This document shows positions 7,169 to 16,836 of a DNA stretch of 52,257 bases, piece after piece. The notes below the pieces were generated by a model, which searched no databases, was not told the DNA's origin, and saw only the letters and a program-made list of their open reading frames with translations. The position numbers and the translations under genes were made by a program. The DNA is from Candidatus Anaerobutyricum avicola (GTDB lineage Bacteria > Bacillota > Clostridia > Lachnospirales > Lachnospiraceae), in contig DXGQ01000050.1 in the NCBI GenBank assembly GCA_019113845.1, forward strand, positions 1 to 52,257. Direction: 5' to 3'. The number at the start of each line of letters is the position of its first letter. Positions within the stretch are counted from its first letter, which is position 1.

Positions 7169-8968
7169 ATGAAAGAATTTACGAACAGACTGGCCTTGCA
7201 CGCGGAATGGGTGCTGTGCTTTTTTCTCCTTTTAGGGGGAGTGCTGGCAGCGGCGGCAGGGATTCGATATATCCTTCGGAGACGACAGAAGAAAAAGTCA
7301 GTGAAAGGAAGGGCAGAATGGTTGTACACTTTTTTGTCGGACAATCCTTTTCAGACGTATATTTTTTTGCGGGGTGCGGACGCCTTCCCCTTTTTTGTCT
7401 CAGAAAATGTGGAGCAGGTGTTTGGACTCACAAAGAGCGAGATGGACACGGATGTTTTTGCGCTGGCGCGGTGCATGAAACCGGAGGAGGCGCACAAACT
7501 GGAACGACAGTACCGGAACTGGAACAGACGGGAGCCGATGGCAGCAGAGTTTTCCTTTGTGAATCCGCAGAATGAAAGGCGGGGGGAGGCATCCCTGTGG
7601 GTACAATACAGAAAAAAAGAAGATGTGTATGTGCTTGTGCTGGAAGACATTTCCTCGCGAAAGAAGGAGGAAGAGACGCTTCGGCAGGAGCTGGCAGCGG
7701 CGAAAGAGGAGAATGAGGCCAAGACAGAGTTCCTCTCAGAGATGTCTCATGAGATCCGTACACCGATGAACGGGATCCTCGGACTCCTGGAGCTGGCAAA
7801 GATGGAGATTGCTGACCAGGGAACCGTGCTTGCATACCTGGAAAAGACACAGAACCTGTCCCGTTTTCTGCTTCATCTCATCAATGATGTGCTCGATCTG
7901 ACGAGGATCGAGAATGGAAAAGTACAGCTCGCACAGGAGGAGTTTGACTTGATTGACATGGCACATGAGCTGCAGTCCATGTTTGCAAAGAGTATCGCGG
8001 AGAAAAATCTGCATTTTGAACTGCATGTGGAAGGGTTTACGGCCCGCAGGGTTGTCGGGGATGCGATGCGGCTGAGTCAGGTCATCATCAACTTTTTGTC
8101 CAATGCGGTGAAGTTTACCGAGACGGGCGGCAGCGTCACCCTGACATTTCGCCAGATGGAGAGGATAGAGGAACGGCTTCGGCTGATGATCCGGGTGCGG
8201 GATACCGGAAAAGGGATCGAACCGGAGTTTTTGGGACATATTTTCCGTCCTTTTGAACAGGAAAGCAGTATGATTGCCAGAAAATACGGCGGCAGCGGTC
8301 TGGGGATGGCGATTGCCGATAATATCGTCCGGTTGATGGGCGGACAGATCGTCATTGACAGCGAGGTGGGAAAGGGCAGTGATTTTATAGTGTTCCTCTC
8401 TCTGCCCGTGGCAAAAGAAGAGGAGAAAACCGGTGAAAACAGACAGCAAAAGAAGGCGGAGATCCGTACCGGTACCGGGGAAGAACTGCTCCGGTATGTC
8501 CGTGGGGCGCATGTTCTGCTGGCGGAGGATAACGATATCAATGCGCGGATCATCCTGGCGATCCTGGAAAAGGCCGGCGCGAAGATCGACCGGGCGGTCA
8601 CAGGACGGCAGGCGGTGGAAATGTTCGCGTGCAGTGAGGAAGGAGAGTACGATGTGATCCTCATGGATATCCAGATGCCGGAGATGGATGGCTGGGAGGC
8701 CACGCGGAGGATCCGGAGTATGGAGCGGGAGGATGCCGCCCTGCTGCCGGTGTATGCCCTGTCAGCCAACTCTTATGTGGAGGACAGACGGCGTTCCCTG
8801 GAGGCGGGGATGAACGGACATATCGCAAAGCCGATCGATTTTGAGGAGTTAAAACAGAAGATGGGAGCGGCCATCCGGGACCGGAGGACTGCATGGAATG
8901 CTGTGCAAAAACAGAGGAAGGAAGATCGGCAGCGGAACGCCCGATCAAGGAGTATGGAGAATGCGTAG
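7169..8968 (+). CDS. Membrane hybrid sensor histidine kinase with receiver domain
   Basis: A 599-residue protein. One membrane segment lies at about residues 13-35 with almost nothing outside the cell. A PAS-like region (about 50-165) and a coiled coil follow, then a HisKA domain with His194 in SEMSHEIRTPMNG. The HATPase_c domain has NFLSNAVKFTE, DTGKGIEP and GGSGLGMAI. A C-terminal receiver domain carries the phospho-acceptor Asp500 in ILMDIQMPEMDGW. No DNA-binding output domain is present, so phosphate probably passes to a separate phosphotransfer protein or the receiver acts internally. With its lack of an external sensor domain it may sense membrane or cytoplasmic signals, or the large exported protein encoded by the next gene, whose start overlaps this gene by 8 bp. 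Confidence 0.9.
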   Translation: MKEFTNRLALHAEWVLCFFLLLGGVLAAAAGIRYILRRRQKKKSVKGRAEWLYTFLSDNPFQTYIFLRGADAFPFFVSENVEQVFGLTKSEMDTDVFALARCMKPEEAHKLERQYRNWNRREPMAAEFSFVNPQNERRGEASLWVQYRKKEDVYVLVLEDISSRKKEEETLRQELAAAKEENEAKTEFLSEMSHEIRTPMNGILGLLELAKMEIADQGTVLAYLEKTQNLSRFLLHLINDVLDLTRIENGKVQLAQEEFDLIDMAHELQSMFAKSIAEKNLHFELHVEGFTARRVVGDAMRLSQVIINFLSNAVKFTETGGSVTLTFRQMERIEERLRLMIRVRDTGKGIEPEFLGHIFRPFEQESSMIARKYGGSGLGMAIADNIVRLMGGQIVIDSEVGKGSDFIVFLSLPVAKEEEKTGENRQQKKAEIRTGTGEELLRYVRGAHVLLAEDNDINARIILAILEKAGAKIDRAVTGRQAVEMFACSEEGEYDVILMDIQMPEMDGWEATRRIRSMEREDAALLPVYALSANSYVEDRRRSLEAGMNGHIAKPIDFEELKQKMGAAIRDRRTAWNAVQKQRKEDRQRNARSRSMENA

Positions 8969-9749
8969 GATAAAGGAATTTTTACAAAAGAAAAAAGGGC
9001 TTGGACCGGTGGCAGCGCTCGTCTTGCTGGCAGCTGTTCTCGGTCTGGCGATCGCTCTGCGTGCGGGAAAGCTTGAGAATATGTTCGATCCGGACTCCTT
9101 TGTGACACAGGAAGAACAGAAAGAAGAATTTGACCCGAGAGAATACGGGCTGGAAGAAGACGGAAGGAAGCAGCGGGAGGAGGATACGACCCGGGAAGAA
9201 GAGACCAGACAGCAGGAAAGCAGCCGGGAGATTCCTGGTGACAGACCGGCGCCCCAGGCCCGCCGCCAGGAAGCGGACGAAGAGGAAGAGCCGGCGGGGC
9301 AGCGCATCATTTATGTGGACCGGGAAACCGGAGAAGGGATCCGGCGGCAGATCGGAGAGGGACAGGAGCCGGGAAATGAGGAGACTGCCCGGGAGGATGA
9401 CGGACAGAACGCGCAGCCGGAGAGACCGGAAGATCTTCTGCCGGCGCCGGAACCACAGCCGGAGAAAAATGATAACGGAAACACACCACAGACGGGAGAA
9501 GACGAACCGGAAAGGGAAGAGCCGGGAGACGAGGATAACGCGATACAGCGTCCCGGCGATGACGATGAAGATTCCGGCAGTGAGGAAGAGCAGCCGGGCG
9601 GTGACAACGGGGAAGAACCGGATGACGGGACGGAAGGAGACTGGACGTTCTCAGGTCTTACCATTTCCTATTACAGAAATCAGGAGGCGGTCTTTTTTAT
9701 AAGGAACAGGTGCCGTCGGAGTCCTATATCCGGGGCAATATCACTGTGA
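8961..9749 (+). CDS. N-terminal part of a giant membrane LRR protein (cut by frameshift)
   Basis: The ATG at 8961 overlaps the kinase stop. The first 20 residues or so are basic, then one membrane segment (GPVAALVLLAAVLGLAIAL) anchors the protein. The remainder is a long disordered stretch dominated by Glu, Asp, Pro, Gln and Arg. After 243 codons, at a run of six T (9693-9698), the frame runs into 17 unrelated residues and a stop. Re-reading one base there continues seamlessly into the frame of the downstream ORF (AVFF-YKEQVPSES). I therefore read this and the next entry as one gene of about 2009 codons, interrupted by a -1 frameshift of biological or sequencing origin. Confidence 0.75.
   Translation: MRRIKEFLQKKKGLGPVAALVLLAAVLGLAIALRAGKLENMFDPDSFVTQEEQKEEFDPREYGLEEDGRKQREEDTTREEETRQQESSREIPGDRPAPQARRQEADEEEEPAGQRIIYVDRETGEGIRRQIGEGQEPGNEETAREDDGQNAQPERPEDLLPAPEPQPEKNDNGNTPQTGEDEPEREEPGDEDNAIQRPGDDDEDSGSEEEQPGGDNGEEPDDGTEGDWTFSGLTISYYRNQEAVFFIRNRCRRSPISGAISL
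9693..9698 (+). other. Homopolymer frameshift site (T6) splitting the LRR protein gene
   Basis: Zero-frame codons here are GTC TTT TTT ATA. The downstream coding frame is reached by one extra T or by a ribosome slipping back one base on TTT. The heptamer is C TTT TTT, which is not a classical X-XXY-YYZ slippery site because the P-site tRNA would mispair at C. A sequencing error, a mutation or polymerase slippage is thus more likely than programmed frameshifting. Confidence 0.8.
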
Positions 9750-12700
9750 CAGGACACTGGGTGAACCCGGAGGATCCGTCACAGGAGAAAACAGAAGAGG
9801 AGAGTACATTTACTCTGGAAGCCATTCCGGAAGAATATGCGCACCGTCTGACCGATGCCGATGTGAACAAAAGCTTTACGCTGACGCTCACCTGCCGCGG
9901 ACAGACGGCTTCGGTACGCTGCGTCGTGCGGGATGATTCCATCCGCTACACCGGCATGCAGGTGCGCTACGACTCTACGCCGGTCTATGTGACGGGGGAT
10001 ATCCTGTATGAGGGAGAGTCCGTAAATGACGCGGCCATAAAAGAAGCGGTCACGGTGGATGTGTACGGCAGAACCGTGCAGGGCGGACAGGATGTTTACC
10101 TGCCGGATGAAAAAAATTATCAGGTGGCCTTTCAGGAAGAGACCGGCGGTGTGGCAAAAAAGAGAGAAGACGGCAGCGACTGGACGGCCGATCTCATTTA
10201 TTACGGTCCGGGAGAGGGAACGACAGCGGTCTTTACGGAAGAGGATGCTGTGCGCTACAGTGTCAGGGACTATTGTCTGACGGTCATGTATGACGAGGAG
10301 ACGGTGCTCGATACGATTTATACAGATGATAAAACCGTAGTCTTAAATGCGGAGTATGACGGGCGCTGTCCGTATAACGAGATGGTGAGGGCGCTCCGGG
10401 AAGACGGCAGATATCTCATCAGTGAGGACGGCTTTCTGACCGATTTATTTTACGGCTGGTCCTCCGTATATCCTGCCACGGCAGAAAACCGGGAGATATC
10501 CTACACCTTTAAAAACGGACAGCACACGCAGGTCATGTATGCGATTCCGCTGACGCCGCTTCTGGAGGAAGGATATCTGGTGAAGATGTCCGGCGATGAT
10601 CAGGTGCTCTGCGGCTATGTGCCAAAGAAAGAGACCGGACGTCTCGATGTCCCGTATGGCATTACCCGTGTGGCTCTGGACAGAGAGTTTATTACCTCCG
10701 CGCCGGCGGAGTCTGTGACCGTGCTGGCGCTCTCAGCCACCGTAAACAGCGTGGACCTTTCCGCGGCGGGACAGAAGTTTCCAAAGCTTGCCGAATATTC
10801 TGTAAAAGCGCAGGAGACGGCGGGAAATACCGGAGAGGTCAACCACATATTCTGTGTGAAGGATGGATTGCTCTACTCGGCGGATGGGAAGATGCTCTGG
10901 AAAGTACCTGCCGCCTGTCAGAGTTTTGCGGTGAACAAGGAGACAGAGACGATCGCCGGGGGTGCGCTGGCTGATGCCGCCCGTGCCTGCGACAAAACGG
11001 AGACACTTACCGTCACCATGCAGGCGGAGACACCGCCGGAGCTGATAAAATCCGAAGACACGCCGGTGTTTGGCGGCGCGGACTGCCAGGTGCAGGTCAA
11101 AGTACCAAAGACCCGGGACAGTGTGGTGGAGGATCTCATTTATAAACGGTATCTTTCTGCCTGGGGAGAGATCTTTGACGAGGAGCTGGGAGAAACCGGC
11201 GCGGCGGCGCAGTGTATACAGGCGGCCGGCGGCACGGAGAAGACGTACGAAAATCATGGCGGCGATGTATATGCCGTGGAAGGAAGCGAGAGGCAGCTCG
11301 CGTTTATTGACGGAGGAGACAGCAGCATTTATGAGGTCCCGGAGGAGGCGGACGGTATCGAAGCGTACGCGTTTGCGGAGCCGGGAAAGGTCCGTTTTGT
11401 CCGTATGGGAGAAAATGTAAAGCGGCTGGCCGGGAACAGTCTCGCTTCTGCCGGAGGACCATCTCTGCAGGGGGTACAGATTGAAGGAGATACTCCGATG
11501 ATTCTTGGCGAGTATGTGGCGGGAGAAACGCTCTCCCGGGAGTTAAATCTGTACATTTCCCGGGAACAGAATGAGGCGTCCGGCTGGATCAAGCGTCTGA
11601 CGGAGGATTATGGAGCCGATGCGGCGGCACGGCTTTTGACGCTGGCGGACGGGACACTCTATGTGGACGGGCAGGGCTGTGTTTATATTTCCAGAGAAGA
11701 TACGGAGCAGGCGCTTACCCTCTGTGGCGTCCCGGAAGACCTCAACGTATACACGGCGCCGGAAGGATGCAGAGTCACGGAGGTGGCTGCCGGCGCATTT
11801 GCCTGGTGCAGTCATCTGGTGTATCTGGAACTTCCGGATGTGACGCGGGTGGGAGAGGATGCTTTTCTCCGGTGTGAAGATCTGGAAATCGTCGTGTTGT
11901 CCTCCCCGGAGCTCTCAGAAGTGGAGAACGCCTTTTCGGGCTGTGATTCTCTGGAAACCGTATTCATGGGTAAGAAAGGTCTTTCCCCGGTACTTCCGCA
12001 GCAGACAGAACTGCTGGAGGGAGAAAATTATCTGGTCAGCGAACAGATGATCTATGAGAAAAAAGACGACGGCTCTCTTTGCCTTCGCAATGTGCCGACC
12101 GATAAGAGCGGACAGCTTTCCCTGCTGGACGGTACAGAAGAAATCGGTGCGGAAGCGTTTGCCGGCTGCGCCCGGCTGACAGGAGTGGATGCCGGACAGA
12201 TGCAGGAAATCCGTCGGATCGGCGCCGGAGCCTTCGATGGCTGCCACAGCCTGCGGGAAGCCATCATCGGTGAGAAGTGTACTTCCCTTGGGAAGGAAGC
12301 TTTCGCGGACTGTGCCCGGTATTCGCAGACGCTGGCGATGTTTGGCGGACTGACGGAGATCGGCCAGGGCGCTTTCTCCGGCTGTACATACCTGAAATCC
12401 ATGTGGATCCCGTCGCAGCTGAGAGAGATTCCGGATGAATGTTTTGCGGGATGTACTTCCTTGCGAAGTGTTGTTGTTCTCGCCGGCGCGGAGCTGGAGA
12501 CTATCGGAAACAAAGCGTTTGCCGGCTGCACTTCGCTGGAGGAACTGATGAATTTCGCCCTGCTTCCTGCAATGCGGAAGATCGGAGCCGGGGCGTTTTA
12601 TGACTGCACGGCGCTACGGGAGCTTCCGCTTCATCCGGAGGCGAAGATAGTATCTCTGGGAGAGGGAGCTTTTAAAAACTGTGCTTCACTGCAAAACGGA

Positions 12701-14989
12701 GATCTGGAACATACAGCGATTACTGTACTGCCAGTGGAAGCGTTTGCGGGGTGTACTTCCATGGAAACGCTGCTTTTGCCGGAGAGTCTTACCGCGATCA
12801 AAAGCCGCGCGGTGGCGGACTGTGACAGTTTAAGAGAGATCAGTATCGCCCGCCGGGACGATGTGGTGTCAGTATCTGCTGATGCGCTGAGCGGCACGAA
12901 AGAGAATGGACATCTGTCCATCTATGTTCCGTACACGGAGGGACATGGCCTGCGGACTGCGTATCGTCTGTCCGCAGACTGGTGGTGGGCGCTGCTCGAT
13001 ATTCCGACGTGGCAGTCGCCGGTCACGATCATCAAAGACCGGGTGATGGAAGAGGAAACCTTCCTGGAAGACGGCGGTCTGTATCAGAGAAATTATGACG
13101 GTACCTGCCGTCTGCTGCAGGCACTTTCCACAGATGACGGAACTTTCATCGTCAGAAAGGACACGACAGAGATCGCAAAAGATGCCCTGGCATTCTGTGA
13201 GGATCTTTCTGTGCTTGTGTTGCCGGAGGCGCTCACAGAACTGCCGGAAGGAGTTCTCTCGCACAGCAGAGAACTGGAAGTGCTTTTCGTTCCGGCGGGC
13301 CTGCGGCTGCCGTCTCTGTCAGCCTCCCTGTTCGGGGGAGAAGAGAGCAGCGATTCCTTCGCGCTCTGGGTATCGGCGGATGACCAGTCTTATTATGAAG
13401 AAGCGGGCGGATTGCCGGTGCGCACGTACGGGCGGCAGGGAGAAGTCCATGGCGGTGTGCTTTACGGTACGCAGGAAGAAGAGGGAGAGAGCCGGATTCT
13501 CCTCCAATATGTGCCGCGCTCGTTCCGGGGAGAACTGCATATCCTTCTGGGAACTGCGGAGGTGGCGGACGGAGCCGCGAAAGGCTGCGAGTCACTCACG
13601 GCGGTGAGCAGCACGTATACAGTGGAGCGGATCGGGAATGAGGCATTTATGGGCTGCACTTCCCTGAAATATATGGATTTTACCAATCTGTCCGTGACAA
13701 AACTGCGGGAGATCCGTGTCGTAAACAAGGGGGCGGACCGGTGTTACGTATATGTTCCAGAGACGGCAGACAGCGTGCAGGCAGATTACAGGGAGAATCA
13801 GGACTGGCAGCTTTTGTCCGGCGGATTTTTCGGTGTGCGCTCTTATCAGTTTACCGATCAGTCTCAGGCCGGGGAGGAATTTCCGGAGACGCCGGACTGG
13901 ACGGCGGCGGGAGACAGCGCGGTTTCTGTGGCCTGCCGGCAGGCAGAGGAAGTGTACCGGTCGTTTGTCTATGCGCATTATCTGGATGTAGATGAGACGC
14001 TGCGGGATATGATAGAGCGCCTGTTTTTTTCCGGGGAGGGCTGGCAGCAGCATACAGAAAGCGATACGGTAAATATTGATGACGCTACCGCGAGGATCCG
14101 GGTGATGCTGGCGGCCCGCGCAAGGTATAAAAAAGAGACAGAGGAAATGCCGGATGGAGAAGACTTTGTTTCCTGGTTTCTGGAAGAATACAGAGAAGGA
14201 AACGCAGTGCATTTTGCCACGGCAGCAGTACTCGCCTACCGCACACTGGGAGTGCCCGCCCGCTATGTGGAAGGATATTATCTGAATGAAGATCTGGCGA
14301 AGCAGCTGGAGGAGGAAGGGGCGGATACCTGCCGACTTACCGGAGAAAATGCACATGCTTGGGCGGAGATTTATATTGACGGCGCGGGGTGGAGTCCGGT
14401 GGAGGTGACACCGGGCTTTTACCGGGAAACGTATGAACCGGATTATCTGATCGATGTGCAGGAAGAAGAGATGGAGCCGACAGACCGGGGAACCCGGGTG
14501 GAGGCAGATGAGATCGTACCGGGGGCGCCGGAACGGATGAAACTGCCGGAGCTTCCGGAACTGACTTGGAATCTTTTCGGGATTTTCCTGTTCGTTCTTC
14601 TTATTCTGACGGCTGTCGGATTTTTGCTGGAACTGCAGAGGAGTCTTCGCATTACACTTTTTCGGAGAGAGTGGAAGAAACACCCGGAAAAGCTGGCGGC
14701 GCTTACATACCGGCAGATGTGCCGGATGCTGCAGTACAGCGGCGTTCAGGGAGACTTCAGGCGGCCTTATGAGCTGGCGGAGGTCATCTGCAAAAGATTT
14801 CCCGGCATCCGGGAGGAGGAATATTTCCGCATTATCCGGATCATGCAGAGAAACATTTTCGGGCAAAAGCCGCTCCGACTCAATGAACGACGACTGCTGA
14901 AAGATTTTTTGCGGAAACTGCAGGCGGAGATCCGCAGCAAAATACCTTTTTCAAAAAAACTGTTGTACCGCTATCTCTACTGTCATTGA
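9710..14989 (+). CDS. BspA-type LRR / transglutaminase-like membrane protein, main part
   Basis: An open frame of 1759 codons from a GTG, really the continuation of the frame started at 8961. In order it has: Ig-like and beta-rich extracellular segments (first 600 residues); many BspA/LRR_5 repeats of the form IG.GAF.GC.SL (about nt 11,780-13,700); a transglutaminase-core-like domain (about nt 14,180-14,450, with VPARYVEGYYL and NAHAWAEIYI); a membrane segment (LFGIFLFVLLILTAVGFLL); and a basic cytoplasmic C-terminal domain of about 130 residues. The usual catalytic Cys of the transglutaminase domain is replaced: the motif reads GNAVHFATAA where active members have a Cys one residue before V/E-HFA. 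It is probably a surface binding or sensing protein partnered with the overlapping histidine kinase. Confidence 0.85.
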   Translation: MPSESYIRGNITVTGHWVNPEDPSQEKTEEESTFTLEAIPEEYAHRLTDADVNKSFTLTLTCRGQTASVRCVVRDDSIRYTGMQVRYDSTPVYVTGDILYEGESVNDAAIKEAVTVDVYGRTVQGGQDVYLPDEKNYQVAFQEETGGVAKKREDGSDWTADLIYYGPGEGTTAVFTEEDAVRYSVRDYCLTVMYDEETVLDTIYTDDKTVVLNAEYDGRCPYNEMVRALREDGRYLISEDGFLTDLFYGWSSVYPATAENREISYTFKNGQHTQVMYAIPLTPLLEEGYLVKMSGDDQVLCGYVPKKETGRLDVPYGITRVALDREFITSAPAESVTVLALSATVNSVDLSAAGQKFPKLAEYSVKAQETAGNTGEVNHIFCVKDGLLYSADGKMLWKVPAACQSFAVNKETETIAGGALADAARACDKTETLTVTMQAETPPELIKSEDTPVFGGADCQVQVKVPKTRDSVVEDLIYKRYLSAWGEIFDEELGETGAAAQCIQAAGGTEKTYENHGGDVYAVEGSERQLAFIDGGDSSIYEVPEEADGIEAYAFAEPGKVRFVRMGENVKRLAGNSLASAGGPSLQGVQIEGDTPMILGEYVAGETLSRELNLYISREQNEASGWIKRLTEDYGADAAARLLTLADGTLYVDGQGCVYISREDTEQALTLCGVPEDLNVYTAPEGCRVTEVAAGAFAWCSHLVYLELPDVTRVGEDAFLRCEDLEIVVLSSPELSEVENAFSGCDSLETVFMGKKGLSPVLPQQTELLEGENYLVSEQMIYEKKDDGSLCLRNVPTDKSGQLSLLDGTEEIGAEAFAGCARLTGVDAGQMQEIRRIGAGAFDGCHSLREAIIGEKCTSLGKEAFADCARYSQTLAMFGGLTEIGQGAFSGCTYLKSMWIPSQLREIPDECFAGCTSLRSVVVLAGAELETIGNKAFAGCTSLEELMNFALLPAMRKIGAGAFYDCTALRELPLHPEAKIVSLGEGAFKNCASLQNGDLEHTAITVLPVEAFAGCTSMETLLLPESLTAIKSRAVADCDSLREISIARRDDVVSVSADALSGTKENGHLSIYVPYTEGHGLRTAYRLSADWWWALLDIPTWQSPVTIIKDRVMEEETFLEDGGLYQRNYDGTCRLLQALSTDDGTFIVRKDTTEIAKDALAFCEDLSVLVLPEALTELPEGVLSHSRELEVLFVPAGLRLPSLSASLFGGEESSDSFALWVSADDQSYYEEAGGLPVRTYGRQGEVHGGVLYGTQEEEGESRILLQYVPRSFRGELHILLGTAEVADGAAKGCESLTAVSSTYTVERIGNEAFMGCTSLKYMDFTNLSVTKLREIRVVNKGADRCYVYVPETADSVQADYRENQDWQLLSGGFFGVRSYQFTDQSQAGEEFPETPDWTAAGDSAVSVACRQAEEVYRSFVYAHYLDVDETLRDMIERLFFSGEGWQQHTESDTVNIDDATARIRVMLAARARYKKETEEMPDGEDFVSWFLEEYREGNAVHFATAAVLAYRTLGVPARYVEGYYLNEDLAKQLEEEGADTCRLTGENAHAWAEIYIDGAGWSPVEVTPGFYRETYEPDYLIDVQEEEMEPTDRGTRVEADEIVPGAPERMKLPELPELTWNLFGIFLFVLLILTAVGFLLELQRSLRITLFRREWKKHPEKLAALTYRQMCRMLQYSGVQGDFRRPYELAEVICKRFPGIREEEYFRIIRIMQRNIFGQKPLRLNERRLLKDFLRKLQAEIRSKIPFSKKLLYRYLYCH

Positions 14990-15014
14990 CTTTTGGAAAA
15001 TGAGATGCTATTCT
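14986..15014 (+). promoter_or_regulatory. Sigma-A promoter overlapping the LRR gene stop codon
   Basis: TTGACT (14986-14991), 17 bp, TATTCT (15009-15014). The -35 box overlaps the TGA of the upstream gene. It would start a transcript about 80 bases before the cytidylate kinase-like gene. Confidence 0.65.
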
Positions 15015-15103
15015 GAGACTGACAATATACCGGAGACGACAGCGCGCCTGTCGGACGGAAACAGTTGCCAAAAAGGTGAGAAAAGGAATAATGAGGTGAT
15101 TCG

Positions 15104-15694
15104 ATGAAGAAGAGAGTGATTACAATCGGAAGAGAGTTTGGAAGCGGCGGAAGGACCATCGGGCGGCAGGTCGCGGAAAAGCTGGGCATTGAATTTTATG
15201 ACAGAGACATCATCAAAAATATTGTGAAAGAGACCGGGCTGAAGGAAAAGTATGTGGAGCATTACGGGGAGTTTGCCCCTTCCTCCGACCATCGTTTCGC
15301 CTATTCTTTTGTGGATCTGGAAGATGAGGAATCTTCTCCTCTCAAACGGATGTGGCACGCCCGGACGAAGATCATCCGCAAGTTTGCCGAAGAGACGCCG
15401 TGCGTCATCGTCGGAAGCTGTGCCGACTATATTCTGCGGGACCGGGAGGACTGTCTGCGGGTGTTCCTCTATGCCGATGAGGCGACCAAGGAGGAGCGGA
15501 TCCGGGAAATGTACGGCGAAGTGCTCTTAAAAGAAAAGAACCGTATCCATGATATGGATGTGCGGCGCGGACTGAATTATCAGTATTTCACCGGACAGGA
15601 GTGGGGAAAAGCGCAGAATTATGATCTCGCTTTAAACCGGGGCAGCCTGGGCATTGAAAAATGTGTGGAGCTCATCGTGGAAGCGGCCAGATAA
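15104..15694 (+). CDS. Cytidylate kinase-like family protein
   Basis: A 196-residue P-loop kinase of the cytidylate kinase-like (AAA_26) family common in Clostridia. The nucleotide loop is the variant GREFGSGGRTIGRQVAEKLG (residues 9-28), followed by a FYDRDII element and, later, VIVGSCADYIL and an arginine-rich lid. True Cmk has a GPAGAGKST-type loop, so the substrate here may not be CMP; the family is not well characterised. An AGGTGA-type ribosome site precedes the ATG and the gene has its own promoter. galE follows after about 120 bp and may be co-transcribed. Confidence 0.82.
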   Translation: MKKRVITIGREFGSGGRTIGRQVAEKLGIEFYDRDIIKNIVKETGLKEKYVEHYGEFAPSSDHRFAYSFVDLEDEESSPLKRMWHARTKIIRKFAEETPCVIVGSCADYILRDREDCLRVFLYADEATKEERIREMYGEVLLKEKNRIHDMDVRRGLNYQYFTGQEWGKAQNYDLALNRGSLGIEKCVELIVEAAR

Positions 15695-15811
15695 CGAGAC
15701 AGGATACGGACAAAGATCCGCATATCCCAGAGAGATACGGTGCATCCGGCTGCGGGAGCGGTCATGCCTGTATATAAATATATTATTACATTTATCAGGA
15801 GGAAAAGTACC

Positions 15812-16834
15812 ATGAAGATTTTAGTCACCGGCGGCGCCGGCTATATCGGAAGCCATACCTGTGTGGAACTGTTGAACAATGATTATGAAGTTGTCGTTGT
15901 GGACAACCTGTATAACTCCTGCGAGGAAGCCCTGCACCGTGTGGAAAAGATTACGGGCAAAACACTTACTTTCTATGAGGGAGATCTGCTGGATAAAGCG
16001 CTCATGGAGAAGATTTTTGAGAAGGAAAGACCGGAAGCCGTTATACATTTTGCCGGTTACAAGGCGGTCGGCGAGTCTGTGCAGAAACCGATCGAGTATT
16101 ATCACAACAACATCACCGGCACGCTCATTCTGTGCGATGTGATGAGAAATTATGACTGCAAGAAGATCGTCTTCAGCTCCTCTGCCACCGTATATGGCGA
16201 CCCGGCTTTTGTCCCGATCACAGAGGATTGCCCGAAGGGAAAGATCACAAATCCGTACGGACAGACCAAGTCCATGATCGAACAGATTCTCACAGATATT
16301 CAGGTGAGCGATCCGGAATGGAATGTGACACTGCTCCGTTACTTTAACCCGATTGGTGCGCACAGTTCAGGTCTGATCGGGGAGGACCCGAAGGGGATCC
16401 CGAACAATCTGGTGCCGTACATTGCCCGTGTTGCGGTAGGCAAGCTGGAGAAGCTGGGTGTTTTCGGCAACGATTACGATACACCGGACGGTACCGGCGT
16501 CAGAGATTACATCCATGTGGTTGACCTGGCGGCAGGTCATGTACAGGCGCTTCGCCATATGAAACCTGGTGTGAGCATTTACAACCTGGGAACCGGTCAG
16601 GGATATAGCGTTCTTGATGTGGTAAAAGCATACAGCAAGGCCTGCGGCAAAGAGATTCCGTATGAGATCAAGCCGAGAAGAGCCGGTGACATTGCCACCT
16701 GCTACTCCGATCCGTCCAAAGCAAAGAAAGAGCTTGGATGGGAAGCAAAATACGGCATAGAGGAAATGTGCCGGGATTCCTACCACTGGCAGTCCATGAA
16801 TCCGGATGGTTATCAGACCGGTAAGGAGCAGTAG
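15812..16834 (+). CDS. galE: UDP-glucose 4-epimerase
   Basis: A 340-residue extended SDR that interconverts UDP-glucose and UDP-galactose with bound NAD. It has the NAD loop TGGAGYIGSHT at the N-terminus, the catalytic serine in SSSATVYG, the YxxxK pair in NPYGQTKSM, and GVRDYIHVVDLAAGH. An ATG upstream at 15740 is in frame, but the ATG at 15812 has AGGAGGAAA upstream and begins exactly at the Rossmann fold. The pepP-like gene starts 3 bp after the stop, so the two are co-transcribed. It supplies galactose-type sugars for surface polymers or enters the Leloir pathway. Confidence 0.96.
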   Translation: MKILVTGGAGYIGSHTCVELLNNDYEVVVVDNLYNSCEEALHRVEKITGKTLTFYEGDLLDKALMEKIFEKERPEAVIHFAGYKAVGESVQKPIEYYHNNITGTLILCDVMRNYDCKKIVFSSSATVYGDPAFVPITEDCPKGKITNPYGQTKSMIEQILTDIQVSDPEWNVTLLRYFNPIGAHSSGLIGEDPKGIPNNLVPYIARVAVGKLEKLGVFGNDYDTPDGTGVRDYIHVVDLAAGHVQALRHMKPGVSIYNLGTGQGYSVLDVVKAYSKACGKEIPYEIKPRRAGDIATCYSDPSKAKKELGWEAKYGIEEMCRDSYHWQSMNPDGYQTGKEQ

Positions 16835-16836
16835 GC

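Noticed and set aside
9693-9699. Programmed -1 ribosomal frameshifting at CTTTTTTA
   Set aside because: The site is not a canonical slippery heptamer and no stem or pseudoknot was evident just downstream. Mutation, phase variation or sequencing error are more economical, although read-level data could revive it.
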